Shown here piece by piece: positions 23,399 to 31,526 of a DNA stretch of 32,108 bases (within the stretch, counting starts at the first letter, position 1; every line of letters starts with the position of its first letter). The position numbers and the translations under genes are program-made. The DNA is from CAZVAR01 sp964625225. GTDB lineage: Bacteria; Pseudomonadota; Alphaproteobacteria; JAJUGE01. Under the pieces are notes generated by a model that did no database searches, was not told where the DNA came from, and worked only from the letters and a program-made list of their open reading frames with translations. Where the stretch lies: the NCBI GenBank assembly GCA_964625225.1, contig CAZVAR010000022.1, forward strand, positions 1 through 32,108, given 5' to 3'.

Positions 23399-24606
23399 GG
23401 CTTGCCCAGCACGTCTGTAAGGGCCGTCACCACCCGGTCCACCTCCGTGTCCCCCATCGTCGGGAAAATCGGCAACGAGAGGCATCCCCGGTAATAGGCG
23501 AGAGCGCCCGGCAGGTCGATGGGGCCGTACCGCTCGCGATAATAGGGCTGCAGGTGCAGCGGCAAATAATGAACCTGCGTTCCGATGCCGCGCTCCCGCA
23601 GTTCGCGCATCAGTCGCGCGCGGCTCATCCCGGCACCGGCAAAGTCGATGTGGATAACATACAGATGCCAGGCATGCTCGGACCAGCGAACACGGGGTAC
23701 CGGTTGCACCACCGGCGCCAGCGGCGCCAGGAGACGATCATAGAGATCCGCGATAGCGCGCCGTCGGTCGATGAATCGGCCGAGCTTGCCGAGTTGGCTC
23801 AAGGCGAGCGCGCACTGGATGTCGGAAGCCCGGTAGTTGAACCCGGGCACGTTCATCTCGTAGTACCAGGGATTGGGCCGGCCGTCCGCGTCGAAGGCGA
23901 GGTCGGTGTTCCGGAACGCCTCCGGCGTGCGGACCATTCCGTGACTGCGCAAGCGCGCAACCGACGCGGCTAGGCCAGGGTCACGGGTGGTGACCACTCC
24001 TCCTTCCCCCATCGCGATCGCCTTGACGGGATGCAAAGAAAACGCGGTGAGGTCGCCCTCGCTGCATGCGCCAACAGGGCTCCAGTCACCGTCGCCGCGG
24101 CGCTGCCGTGCTCCGAGTGCATGACAGGCGTCCTCGACCACTGCGAGCCCGAACCGACGCGCGAGGGCACCGATGCCCGGCATATCGGCGGACTGGCCGT
24201 TCAGGTGAACGGCGAAAATAGCGCGCGGCCGCAGCCGCCCGGCCTGCGTGAGAGCCGCCGCGATCTCCTCGGGGCCGGTGAGTCCGGTACGAGGATCCAC
24301 GTCCGCGAACAATAATTCAGCACCGAGGAGGCGGACGACATTGGCGGTGGCCAAGAAGGTCACCGCAGGCACGACGGCCGCGTCGCCTGGCCCCAGCCCC
24401 AGCGCTGTCGCGGCGAGATGGAGGGCAGCCGTGCCGCTGCTGCAGGCCAGCGCGTGCGGCGCGCTTACCGCCTCCGCGAAGGCTCGCTCGAAGCGCTCGA
24501 CTCTTGGTCCCGTGGTCAGGTACTCGTCGTGGAGCGCGGCGGCGACGGCGGCGACGTCATCATCCTCGATCGTCTGCCGGCCATAGGGCAGGAAGGGTTC
24601 AGCCAC
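23395..24606 (-). CDS. pseC: UDP-4-amino-4,6-dideoxy-N-acetyl-beta-L-altrosamine transaminase
   Basis: PseC is the PLP-dependent aminotransferase of the second pseudaminic acid step, acting on the 4-keto sugar made by PseB. The 403-residue protein starts at GTG 24606, three nucleotides after the pseB stop, with AAAGGA upstream. The opening FLPYGRQTIEDDDVAAV is the PseC signature (P-Y-G-x-Q-x-I-x-x-x-D). DegT/DnrJ/EryC1 features follow: SSGTAALHLA (56-65), VVEDACHALG with the pyridine-binding Asp, and the PLP lysine K195 in FSLHPVKAIAMGEGG. NVPGFNYRASDIQCAL and the C-terminal YYRGCLSLPIFPTM complete the fold. All residues expected for activity are present. The same family includes other 4-aminotransferases, but adjacency to pseB makes PseC the best call. 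Confidence 0.92.
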   Translation of the reverse strand: MAEPFLPYGRQTIEDDDVAAVAAALHDEYLTTGPRVERFERAFAEAVSAPHALACSSGTAALHLAATALGLGPGDAAVVPAVTFLATANVVRLLGAELLFADVDPRTGLTGPEEIAAALTQAGRLRPRAIFAVHLNGQSADMPGIGALARRFGLAVVEDACHALGARQRRGDGDWSPVGACSEGDLTAFSLHPVKAIAMGEGGVVTTRDPGLAASVARLRSHGMVRTPEAFRNTDLAFDADGRPNPWYYEMNVPGFNYRASDIQCALALSQLGKLGRFIDRRRAIADLYDRLLAPLAPVVQPVPRVRWSEHAWHLYVIHIDFAGAGMSRARLMRELRERGIGTQVHYLPLHLQPYYRERYGPIDLPGALAYYRGCLSLPIFPTMGDTEVDRVVTALTDVLGKP

Positions 24607-24609
24607 GCG

Positions 24610-25710
24610 TCAGAGTCCTTTGGCGAGCAGCTGTGTCAGTCCCGCTTCGGTCAACCACTCCGGGTTCTCGTTGCTGGCATAGCGAAAGGCCGGTCCGACC
24701 GGTCGTGCACCCCGACGCTGATAGGGCGCCTCGTCCCAAGCCGTAAAGAGCGGTCTGAGAACAAAGCGATCGTCGAGCTCGATTGTGTTGCGCGCATCAT
24801 CTGCGCCGATCAGGACTTCGTGCATCTTCTCGCCCGGGCGGGCGCCGATGATCTCGTGTTCGAGATGCGGTGCAAGTGCCCGCGCCAGATCGCCGATCCG
24901 CATGCTCGGGATCTTGGGCACGAAGATTTCGCCGCCCTGCATCAACGCGATCGAAGAGAGGACGAAGCGCACGCTCTGACGCAGCGTAATCCAGAACCGG
25001 GTCATGCCCGGGTCGGTGATGGGCAGAGTCGTCCGACCCTCCGCGATCATGCGGCGGAACATGGGGACCACGCTCCCGCGCGAGCCGATCACGTTGCCGT
25101 ACCGGACCACCGCGAATACAGGCCCGTCGTGCCCTCGCAGATTGTTGGCGGCGACCAGGATCTTGTCCGCGGCGAGCTTGCTGGCGCCGTAAAGATTGAT
25201 CGGATTGGCGGCCTTGTCGGTGGACAGCGCGATAACCCGTCGCACGTTGGTCCGCAACGCGGCCTTGACCACGTTCTCCGCGCCGTGAACGTTGGTGCGA
25301 ATACATTCGAACGGATTGTACTCGGCGATGGGGACGTGCTTCAGCGCGGCCGCATGAACCACGACATCCACGTCCCGCATCGCCAGTTCGAGCCGGTCCG
25401 GATCCCGGACGTCGCCGATGAAGTAGCGTAGGCACGGGTGGCGACGGGGGTCGAAATGCTGTGCCATTTCATATTGTTTTTGCTCGTCCCGCGAGAAGAC
25501 GATCAGCTTGCGGACCGCGTGATATTTCAGGACCTCGGCGACAAAGGCCCGGCCGAAAGAGCCGGTGCCGCCCGTCACGAGCACGGAAAGGCCGGTGAGG
25601 TCGACGGCCGGCTCGGCGAATTCGCGGACGACATCGAAGGCGATGCGTTTGGCCTGTCCGCCTTGCCGCGGCAGATCGTGCAAAGCAGTATCTTTCCCGG
25701 AACCCTGCAC
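24610..25710 (-). CDS. pseB: UDP-N-acetylglucosamine 4,6-dehydratase (inverting)
   Basis: PseB commits UDP-GlcNAc to pseudaminic acid by 4,6-dehydration with C5 inversion. The SDR core reads LTGLSVLVTGGTGSFGRAF, then FSRDEQKQYEMAQHF, FIGDVRDPDRL, VVHAAALKHVPIAEYNPFECIRTNV and STDKAANPINLYGASKLAADK, with the D-K pair and Y-x-x-x-K typical of the short PseB/FlaA1 class. The C-terminus includes GEIFVPKIPSMRIGDLA and IGARPGEKMHE, also diagnostic. The start is uncertain. No ATG, GTG or TTG lies within 25 codons before the first beta strand, so candidates are GTG 25710 (used, 366 residues) or TTG 25683 (357 residues), both giving an N-terminal extension of roughly 30-38 residues over usual PseB. 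It is divergent from the GT2 gene, about 100 bp away. Confidence 0.9.
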   Translation of the reverse strand: MQGSGKDTALHDLPRQGGQAKRIAFDVVREFAEPAVDLTGLSVLVTGGTGSFGRAFVAEVLKYHAVRKLIVFSRDEQKQYEMAQHFDPRRHPCLRYFIGDVRDPDRLELAMRDVDVVVHAAALKHVPIAEYNPFECIRTNVHGAENVVKAALRTNVRRVIALSTDKAANPINLYGASKLAADKILVAANNLRGHDGPVFAVVRYGNVIGSRGSVVPMFRRMIAEGRTTLPITDPGMTRFWITLRQSVRFVLSSIALMQGGEIFVPKIPSMRIGDLARALAPHLEHEIIGARPGEKMHEVLIGADDARNTIELDDRFVLRPLFTAWDEAPYQRRGARPVGPAFRYASNENPEWLTEAGLTQLLAKGL

Positions 25711-25810
25711 CGTAGGATGCGAGCGCTTGGAGGATGCGCGGGCCAAAGCTGCCGCAACTCGCCCGGGCGGGCAAGGCCCACGCAACGGATCTTTTCCGAT
25801 TGGTCCAGCG

Positions 25811-26614
25811 ATGAGCGAGCGCCGCATGCCGCCACGGCTCAGTATCGTAACGATCAACCTCGACATGCGCGATGGTCTGCACCGGACGCTGGATAGCATC
25901 GCCGCTCAGAGCTTCACGGATTACGAGGTGATCGTCGTGGACGGAGGCTCGACGGATGGCTCGGTCGATCTCCTTCGTGCCCGAAATGACCTCGTCAGCT
26001 TCTGGACCAGCGAGCCAGACCGCGGCATCTACGACGCGATGAACAAGGGCGTCGCACTTTGCCGGGGCGACTGGGTGGCCTTTATCAACGCCGGCGATGC
26101 ACTGGCGGACTCGGAGGTTCTGCGCGACCTGTTCCAAGGATCTGCCTGGTCCGATGCCGATGTTCTCTATGGAGATTGCCGCGTCGAGTATGCCGATGGC
26201 AGTGGGCGGCTCTGGCGGGGCGCACCGGTCGAGCGGTTGCCGTTCGGCATGGCGTTCGCACATCAGGCTGCTGTCGTCCGGCGCGAGATCCTGCTGGAGG
26301 TCCCGTTCGGGGTCCCGGGAATCGCCAGCGACTACGGATTTTTCGTGCGCTGCTGGCACGACAGGCGGCGCTTCCACCGGCTTGATCGGGTCGTGGCGAT
26401 CGTGGCGGCGGGCGGAGTCAGCGACCGTCGACGCCTCCGGTCGACCCTGGAACGTTGGCGCATTCTGCGACGCGAAGGTCTGGCCGGCCCGAGCCTCGCT
26501 GTCTACTACGTTCTGGCGGGGGCCTATGCGCTGGCGGCACCCGCGGCGAAGCGGCTGCTTCCGGCACCGGTCCGGCGTCGACTGATGGCGCTTCACCCGC
26601 GACCGCTTTCATGA
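25811..26614 (+). CDS. Glycosyltransferase, GT2 family (GT-A fold, WcaA-like)
   Basis: This 267-residue glycosyltransferase starts at ATG 25811. The nucleotide-binding opening RLSIVTINLDMRDGLHRTLDSI (9-30) and VIVVDGGSTDGSVDLL (40-55) are GT2 hallmarks. TSEPDRGIYDAMNKGVALCRGDWVAFINAGD (66-96) is the WcaA-type donor and metal-binding region, with the N-A-G-D motif standing in for DxD. After about residue 200 there is a basic tail with a hydrophobic patch (LAVYYVLAGAYALAAPAAKRLL), suggesting membrane association. Family members add Gal, GlcNAc or similar sugars in exopolysaccharide and O-antigen pathways; the donor cannot be told here. It opens the plus-strand unit that continues with a WecA-like gene and manC. 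Confidence 0.9.
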   Translation: MSERRMPPRLSIVTINLDMRDGLHRTLDSIAAQSFTDYEVIVVDGGSTDGSVDLLRARNDLVSFWTSEPDRGIYDAMNKGVALCRGDWVAFINAGDALADSEVLRDLFQGSAWSDADVLYGDCRVEYADGSGRLWRGAPVERLPFGMAFAHQAAVVRREILLEVPFGVPGIASDYGFFVRCWHDRRRFHRLDRVVAIVAAGGVSDRRRLRSTLERWRILRREGLAGPSLAVYYVLAGAYALAAPAAKRLLPAPVRRRLMALHPRPLS

Positions 26615-26691
26615 TTCCCTATCGGACGTGATTCCGGCTACTCCGAAGCGCCGGAAGGATGATCCGGCCGAGGGGGAGCGGACCGTCCATT

Positions 26692-27717
26692 ATGCCTGTT
26701 TTGGATACGGCTGGCATGGGGCTCGTAGTGGCCCTGGAAGCGGCGTTCCTGCTCCTGTCCGTGGCGATGATGTGCAGCCGGGCGCCGGCGATCGGCCGAA
26801 TGCTCGACCTCTTCGATCACCCCGACTCGAGCCGAAAGTTCCACCCGGCGCCGACCCCGCTGGTGGGTGGCGTCTCCACGATGCTACCGCTCATCGCGGT
26901 GGCAGTGGCGGAGGCCTGGCGGGAGCCGGATCGCGCACAGTTCTTCCTCGTTCTCGCGGCCAGCATGAGCGGGTTTCTCCTGCTCGGCTGTTGGGACGAC
27001 CGGCGGCACGTCGCCGCCTCGACACGGCTCCTCGTCTCGACACTCATCCTTACCGCCGTGTTGGCGCTGGAGCAGCGGCTGGTCATACCCTGCCTCACCT
27101 TCGTCGATGGTCCGACCTATGTGCTGGAACTCGGCCCGCTTGCCGCCCCGTTCACGCTCGTGTGCCTCCTCGGCTTTCAGAATGCGGTGAACATGGCGGA
27201 TGGGGCCAACGGGCTGGTGATGGGGCTGTCGATCGGCTGGCTCTCCCTGCTGCTGCTCTACGCACCGGCGGGGTTGGACGTCTTCATTGCCTTGGCGATC
27301 GCGGCGCTCGCAGTGGCCCTGCCGTTCAATCTGCGCGGCCGGCTGTTTCTGGGCGACAGCGGAGCCTACGCGGCGAGCGTCCTGACCGGGCTGCTGATCA
27401 TCTATACATACAACACCTCTGAGCGCATGCTGGCCGCCACCGTGATGCTGTGGCTGATCATCCCGGTTCTCGACTGTCTGCGCATTATCACCGTCCGCAT
27501 GCGGGCAGGCCGTTCCCCGTTCTCGGCCGACCGGCTCCATCTGCATCATCGGCTGATGGAGGCACTGCCCTGGCCCCTGGCGACGGGACTCTATCTCGCC
27601 CTGGCGTTGCTGCCGGGACTGCTGGCCGAACTCCTGCCCGGGACGACGATGCTGTTCGTCTTCTCGGCGCTGCTGACCTACGGGCTGATTCTGCGCATCT
27701 GCCCCGGCGACCGCTGA
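26692..27717 (+). CDS. Undecaprenyl-phosphate sugar-1-phosphate transferase (WecA/MraY family)
   Basis: This integral membrane enzyme probably starts glycan assembly by moving a sugar-1-phosphate from a UDP-sugar to undecaprenyl phosphate. About ten spans are visible. Family motifs in order are DHPDSSRKFHPAPTPLVGG, LLGCWDDRRHV (Asp pair), FQNAVNMADGANGL (catalytic Asp), NLRGRLFLGDSGAY, and HLHHRLMEAL with the H-x-H-H loop of the WecA/WbpL branch. ATG 26692 gives 341 residues with a short tail before the first helix; ATG 26659 would add 11 residues but has its purine-rich stretch directly against the start codon. Substrate may be GlcNAc, QuiNAc or FucNAc. It lies 77 bp after the GT2 gene and 80 bp before manC. 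Confidence 0.9.
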   Translation: MPVLDTAGMGLVVALEAAFLLLSVAMMCSRAPAIGRMLDLFDHPDSSRKFHPAPTPLVGGVSTMLPLIAVAVAEAWREPDRAQFFLVLAASMSGFLLLGCWDDRRHVAASTRLLVSTLILTAVLALEQRLVIPCLTFVDGPTYVLELGPLAAPFTLVCLLGFQNAVNMADGANGLVMGLSIGWLSLLLLYAPAGLDVFIALAIAALAVALPFNLRGRLFLGDSGAYAASVLTGLLIIYTYNTSERMLAATVMLWLIIPVLDCLRIITVRMRAGRSPFSADRLHLHHRLMEALPWPLATGLYLALALLPGLLAELLPGTTMLFVFSALLTYGLILRICPGDR

Positions 27718-27747
27718 CGCTCCCGGGCGAACGGTTTACGAGGCCTT

Positions 27748-27763
27748 ATAGGGTTTGCCCTAT
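27748..27763. repeat. Inverted repeat ATAGGG-TTTG-CCCTAT before manC
   Basis: Perfect 6-bp arms surround a 4-nt loop in the 80-bp gap between the WecA-like gene and manC, about 34 bp before the manC ATG. It could form a small hairpin in the message or be a binding site. No T-run follows on either strand, so a terminator role is poorly supported. Confidence 0.35.
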
Positions 27764-27797
27764 TCGAAGGGCGGCGCATCATGTTCAAGTAGAGGCG

Positions 27798-29237
27798 ATG
27801 ACAGTTCCGAACCGACTAGGCCGGACGCGGATCCGGCCGGTGGTCCTGAGCGGGGGCAGCGGCACGCGGCTATGGCCGCTCTCGCGCGCGCTCTATCCAA
27901 AGCAACTCCTGCCGCTTGTCGGCGAACGCACCATGCTTCAGGAAACGCTGGAGCGGGTACGGCCCGGCACGACCTTTGCCGCACCGATCATCGTCTGCAA
28001 CGAGGAGCATCGCTTCGTCGTGGCCGAGCAAGCCCGGATCCTGGGCATCGAGCCGCATGCGATCGTGCTGGAACCATGCGGGCGCAACACGGCGCCGGCC
28101 GCCGCCATCGCCGCCATGATCCTCGCCGATGAGGCGCCGGACGACCTTTTGCTGGTGATGCCGTCCGATCATGTCGTTGCACATCCCGACAGGTTCCGTG
28201 AGGCTGTAGCGGCAGGAGCCGCGCTTGCCGGGCGGCTGGTGACCTTCGGTGTGACCCCGACCGCACCGGAGACAGGCTTCGGGTACATCGAGATCGGCGA
28301 GGAGCTCCCGGGACGGGCCGGGTGCTTCAATATGCGCCGGTTCGTCGAGAAGCCAGACCGGCCGACAGCCGAGAGCTACCTGCGATCCGGGGGCTACCTC
28401 TGGAACAGCGGGATCTTCCTGTTCCGGGCCGACCAGTTCCTGGAGGAGCTCGGTCGGTACGAACCGGAGATGGTGCGGGCCTGCGCGCGCGCACTTCGGG
28501 GCGGGGCAATGGATCTCGGCTTCCGGCGCCTCGATGCGGAAGCCTTCCGCATCTGTCCCTCGGGCGCGATCGACGTCGCGGTGATGGAGCGGACGCAGGC
28601 GGGGGCTGTCGTCGCTGTCGACATGGGTTGGAACGACGTGGGTTCCTGGACGGCATTGTGGGACGTGTCAGCGAAGCAGGCGGACGGCAATGTGATGCTC
28701 GGTGACGTGTTCGCCGTCGACGTTGCCAACTCGTACGTGCGGAGCGCCGGCCCGGTCGTCGCCGCCGTAGGCATCGAGGACGCGATCATTGTCGCGACGA
28801 AGGATGCGGTTCTGGTGGCGAGCAAGGCGCACGCACAGGACGTTCGTAAGGTCGTGGACTTGCTTGCCGACTCCGGGCGCCAGGAGCACCTCAGCCACGT
28901 CGAAACCTATCGGCCCTGGGGCTCGTTCCAGACAATCGACGCCGGCGACCGCTTCCAGGTCAAACGGATCGTGGTGCAGCCGGGACAGAAGCTGTCGCTG
29001 CAGATGCACCACCACCGCGCCGAGCATTGGGTCGTGGTGCGCGGCACCGCGCGTGTGACTCGCGGCGACGAGACCTTCCTCCTATACGAGAACCAGTCCA
29101 CCTATATACCGATCGGTGCGACGCACCGACTCGAGAATCCCGGCCGCGTGCCGCTCCACATCATCGAAGTCCAATCCGGCGCCTATCTCGGTGAGGACGA
29201 CATCGTCCGGTTCGCGGACACCTACGGCCGCGACTGA
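27798..29237 (+). CDS. manC: Mannose-1-phosphate guanylyltransferase / mannose-6-phosphate isomerase
   Basis: This bifunctional type II enzyme makes GDP-mannose from mannose-1-phosphate and can isomerise fructose-6-phosphate to mannose-6-phosphate. It has 479 residues, the usual ManC/CpsB/AlgA length. The ATG at 27798 has AGAGG close upstream. The nucleotidyltransferase domain starts with RPVVLSGGSGTRLWPLSR (13-30) and includes PKQLLPL, LEPCGRNTAPA and FVEKPD. The C-terminal cupin has VETYRPWGSFQTI, QKLSLQMHHHRAEHWVVV with the metal-binding histidines, and NQSTYIPIGATHRLENPG. Both domains look intact. It follows the GT2 and WecA-like genes and shows that the glycan, or another glycan of the cell, contains mannose or a sugar derived from GDP-mannose such as rhamnose or fucose. 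Confidence 0.94.
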   Translation: MTVPNRLGRTRIRPVVLSGGSGTRLWPLSRALYPKQLLPLVGERTMLQETLERVRPGTTFAAPIIVCNEEHRFVVAEQARILGIEPHAIVLEPCGRNTAPAAAIAAMILADEAPDDLLLVMPSDHVVAHPDRFREAVAAGAALAGRLVTFGVTPTAPETGFGYIEIGEELPGRAGCFNMRRFVEKPDRPTAESYLRSGGYLWNSGIFLFRADQFLEELGRYEPEMVRACARALRGGAMDLGFRRLDAEAFRICPSGAIDVAVMERTQAGAVVAVDMGWNDVGSWTALWDVSAKQADGNVMLGDVFAVDVANSYVRSAGPVVAAVGIEDAIIVATKDAVLVASKAHAQDVRKVVDLLADSGRQEHLSHVETYRPWGSFQTIDAGDRFQVKRIVVQPGQKLSLQMHHHRAEHWVVVRGTARVTRGDETFLLYENQSTYIPIGATHRLENPGRVPLHIIEVQSGAYLGEDDIVRFADTYGRD

Positions 29238-29265
29238 GCTGTCCTTGCGGACGGAAAGGAAACGG

Positions 29266-31254
29266 CTACCGGGACGCGGCGACGCTCACCCCGAGCTCCG
29301 GCGAGAGGGCGATCAACGGAAGGGCGGGATCGAGGCGCTGCCGGTAAACGTGCAGCGCTTCGAAGACCCGCTGCACGTAGTTCCGCGTCTCGGCGAGCGG
29401 GATGCGTTCGATCCAGTCGATCGGGTCGACCTGGTGGTCGTTGCGGGGATCGCCGTAGCGTTCCAACCAGCGATCAACGTTGCCGGGGCCGGCATTGTAG
29501 CCGGCGGTGGCGAGCAGTACAGACCCGTCGAATCGGTCGAGGAGGTGGTTCAGATAGGTTTGGCCGAGCAGCAGGTTGTAGCCCGGTTCGGCGGTCAGCG
29601 AAGCGTGTCGGTATCCGATCCCCAGCTTCGCCGCGACCTCGCGGGCGGTACCAGGCATGAGCTGCATCAGTCCCAGGGCACCCGCACGACTCACGGCCTC
29701 GGGATTGAAGCCGCTTTCCTGGCGGATGATCGCCAGCACCAGGGCAGGGTCTTCGGTCGCTACCGGCTCAACCGGGACGACGGGAAAGAGATGGTTCGGC
29801 AGGATAATGCCGCGGGTGCGAAGCATCCGGGCGATCGCAACCGCCTGTCCGCGCCGGTCCGCGTCCATCGCAAGCTGTGCCACCAGCCGACCCTCGACCG
29901 GGGTTGCAGCGTCCTGGCCGAGTTGCGCCAGGAACAGGTCGACCCAGCGCCTCTCACCCATGTCGGAGAGCAGAATTACGGCCCGGACCAGCTCGCGGCG
30001 TTCGAATGCGGCGCGGTCGGCCGCGGTCGGTTGCGGTGCCGTTTCAATCTCCGGCAGCAGAGGCTTGCCAATACGCGCGGCCGAGAGCTGGCCGTAGAAG
30101 GTGGTCGCGTCCTGTGAGCCCAGTTCGTATTGCTGGCGTGCCAGCGCGCGGTTCCCCATCGCCTCGGCTGCGCGGCCGGACCAATAGGCACCCCGCGCTT
30201 GGCTGACCGGAGTGCTGACGACTGCCGAGAAGCGGGCGAAATGGTTCCAGGCGCGATTCGGGTCGTGGAGAAACCGCAGTGCGATCCAGCCGGCGAGCCA
30301 CTCGGCCTCTGCGAGATTGGCGCCTTCGGTCAGCCCGTGCCGGCTCGCAAGCCGGTATGCGGTCGTCGCATCCCCACCGTCGAGCGCCTTACGGGCCGCC
30401 CAATGCCGGACCGGCCACCAGCGATCGGCGCGGAGCCCTGATTCGGCCCGGTCGAGCAGCATGACCACTTGTTCAACCTCATCCCGGCGCTGATGCCAGA
30501 CGGCCCGATCGAACAGGAGGCCTGGGTCGTCGCGTAGCGATCCCGGCACGCGTGCGAGGGCCTTGGCTGCATCGGCCCTACCGCCGGCGAGGGCCAGCCG
30601 CGCATCGGCCAGCAGGACGTAGTCGGTCCCGAGCCGCTGTGCTTGGCGTCGCGCTTGACCATAGCGGTTCCACAAAAGCCGACCGAGGCGGACCAGATCA
30701 TCCTGGCGCGTGATCAAATTTCCGTAGCGCTCGAGGAATGGCTCTTCGAGATCGTCCGGTAATCCGTCAACGGCCCATAAGCGGCGCAGAATCTCGTGCG
30801 CACGGTCCTGCTGTCCCGTTCGTAGGAGGGCCTCGGCATGTCGCAGTTTGCCGACGGAGCTCACCGGCGGACGAGCCGCAAACCAGTCCAACATGAGCTC
30901 GGCCGGAAGAAACTCGGGCATCAACTCCTCGACCCGGCGACGCAAGACGGTCTGCGCCGGCCAATCCGGGTTCTCCTGTACGAATGCAGCCGCTTCGTCG
31001 AAACGGACGGCCGGTTTCGGCTGCATCAGCTCCATCCACAAAGCGAGCTTCGTCTGGAGTAGGGCATCGGATACGACCGGGCTGCTGCTGCCGAGATCTG
31101 CGACGGCGACCCATTCCGATCCGGATCGGCTCGAGACGGCGCCGGTTTCGGCTCCCGCGGTCGTATCTGCGACAGCCGCAGAGTCCGAAGTGCATGCGGA
31201 GATGACGAAGAATGCGGCCCCGATCAGGGCCGGGCTTGCCCGGGCGACTGCCAT
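29266..31254 (-). CDS. slt: Soluble lytic murein transglycosylase (Slt70-like) lipoprotein
   Basis: This peptidoglycan lytic transglycosylase would cleave the MurNAc-GlcNAc bond in the periplasm. From ATG 31254 the protein has 662 residues and begins with a lipoprotein signal peptide whose lipobox ISAC ends in Cys21. A long helical superhelix-like region (about 65-495), rich in Ala, Arg and Leu, matches the U and L domains of Slt70. The catalytic SLT domain starts near 505: IIRQESGFNPEAVSRAGALGLMQLMPGTA with catalytic E513, then GYNAGPGNVDRW and RIPLAETRNYVQRV near the end. All are standard for family 1 transglycosylases. It converges on manC with 28 bp between stops and is divergent from the membrane protein to its right. 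Lytic enzymes often border export loci, where they may open the wall, but housekeeping turnover is equally likely. Confidence 0.93.
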   Translation of the reverse strand: MAVARASPALIGAAFFVISACTSDSAAVADTTAGAETGAVSSRSGSEWVAVADLGSSSPVVSDALLQTKLALWMELMQPKPAVRFDEAAAFVQENPDWPAQTVLRRRVEELMPEFLPAELMLDWFAARPPVSSVGKLRHAEALLRTGQQDRAHEILRRLWAVDGLPDDLEEPFLERYGNLITRQDDLVRLGRLLWNRYGQARRQAQRLGTDYVLLADARLALAGGRADAAKALARVPGSLRDDPGLLFDRAVWHQRRDEVEQVVMLLDRAESGLRADRWWPVRHWAARKALDGGDATTAYRLASRHGLTEGANLAEAEWLAGWIALRFLHDPNRAWNHFARFSAVVSTPVSQARGAYWSGRAAEAMGNRALARQQYELGSQDATTFYGQLSAARIGKPLLPEIETAPQPTAADRAAFERRELVRAVILLSDMGERRWVDLFLAQLGQDAATPVEGRLVAQLAMDADRRGQAVAIARMLRTRGIILPNHLFPVVPVEPVATEDPALVLAIIRQESGFNPEAVSRAGALGLMQLMPGTAREVAAKLGIGYRHASLTAEPGYNLLLGQTYLNHLLDRFDGSVLLATAGYNAGPGNVDRWLERYGDPRNDHQVDPIDWIERIPLAETRNYVQRVFEALHVYRQRLDPALPLIALSPELGVSVAASR

Positions 31255-31526
31255 GGATGATCCGCTCTGTTCAGTGAGACGAGAAGCATAGCCGATTCGG
31301 CTATCACCTTCGACCGGTGCGGCCGTCTGTCTTGGGCATTTCTGTTGACCGGCCGAGATATTCGACCGGCTAACGGTTCCGAGACGCCGAAAATGGTCGG
31401 GCCGCAACCCGCTCCGATCCTAGCACGCCGTTCGAATACCGATGGCAGATGCCGCCGGTTAGGGTTGCATCATAAGCGATTTTCCCGTAACAGGAGTATC
31501 GGGCGTGTTTATCAATTAAGGATTGA
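31255..31526. promoter_or_regulatory. Divergent regulatory region with 17-bp palindrome (31288-31304) and repeated TTCGACCGG boxes
   Basis: This 272-bp gap separates the slt gene (leftward) from the right-edge membrane protein gene (rightward). It holds ATAGCCGATTCGGCTAT at 31288-31304, two perfect 8-bp arms around a single central base, 34 bp upstream of the slt start. It also has three similar boxes: TTCGACCGG at 31309-31317, TTGACCGG at 31345-31352 and TTCGACCGG at 31361-31369. The last 60 bp before the rightward gene are AT-richer than the surroundings. AAGGA at 31518-31522 is the ribosome-binding site for that gene. Clear -35/-10 pairs were not found. Confidence 0.45.

Noticed and set aside
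27748..27763. Inverted repeat as intrinsic terminator between the WecA-like gene and manC
   Set aside because: The stem is only 6 bp and no T-run follows on either strand, so it is listed as a repeat only.
11295..31526. Glycan locus as a recently acquired genomic island
   Set aside because: No integrase, transposase, tRNA or direct-repeat boundary is visible, and base composition and codon use look like those of the left part. Older transfer cannot be excluded.
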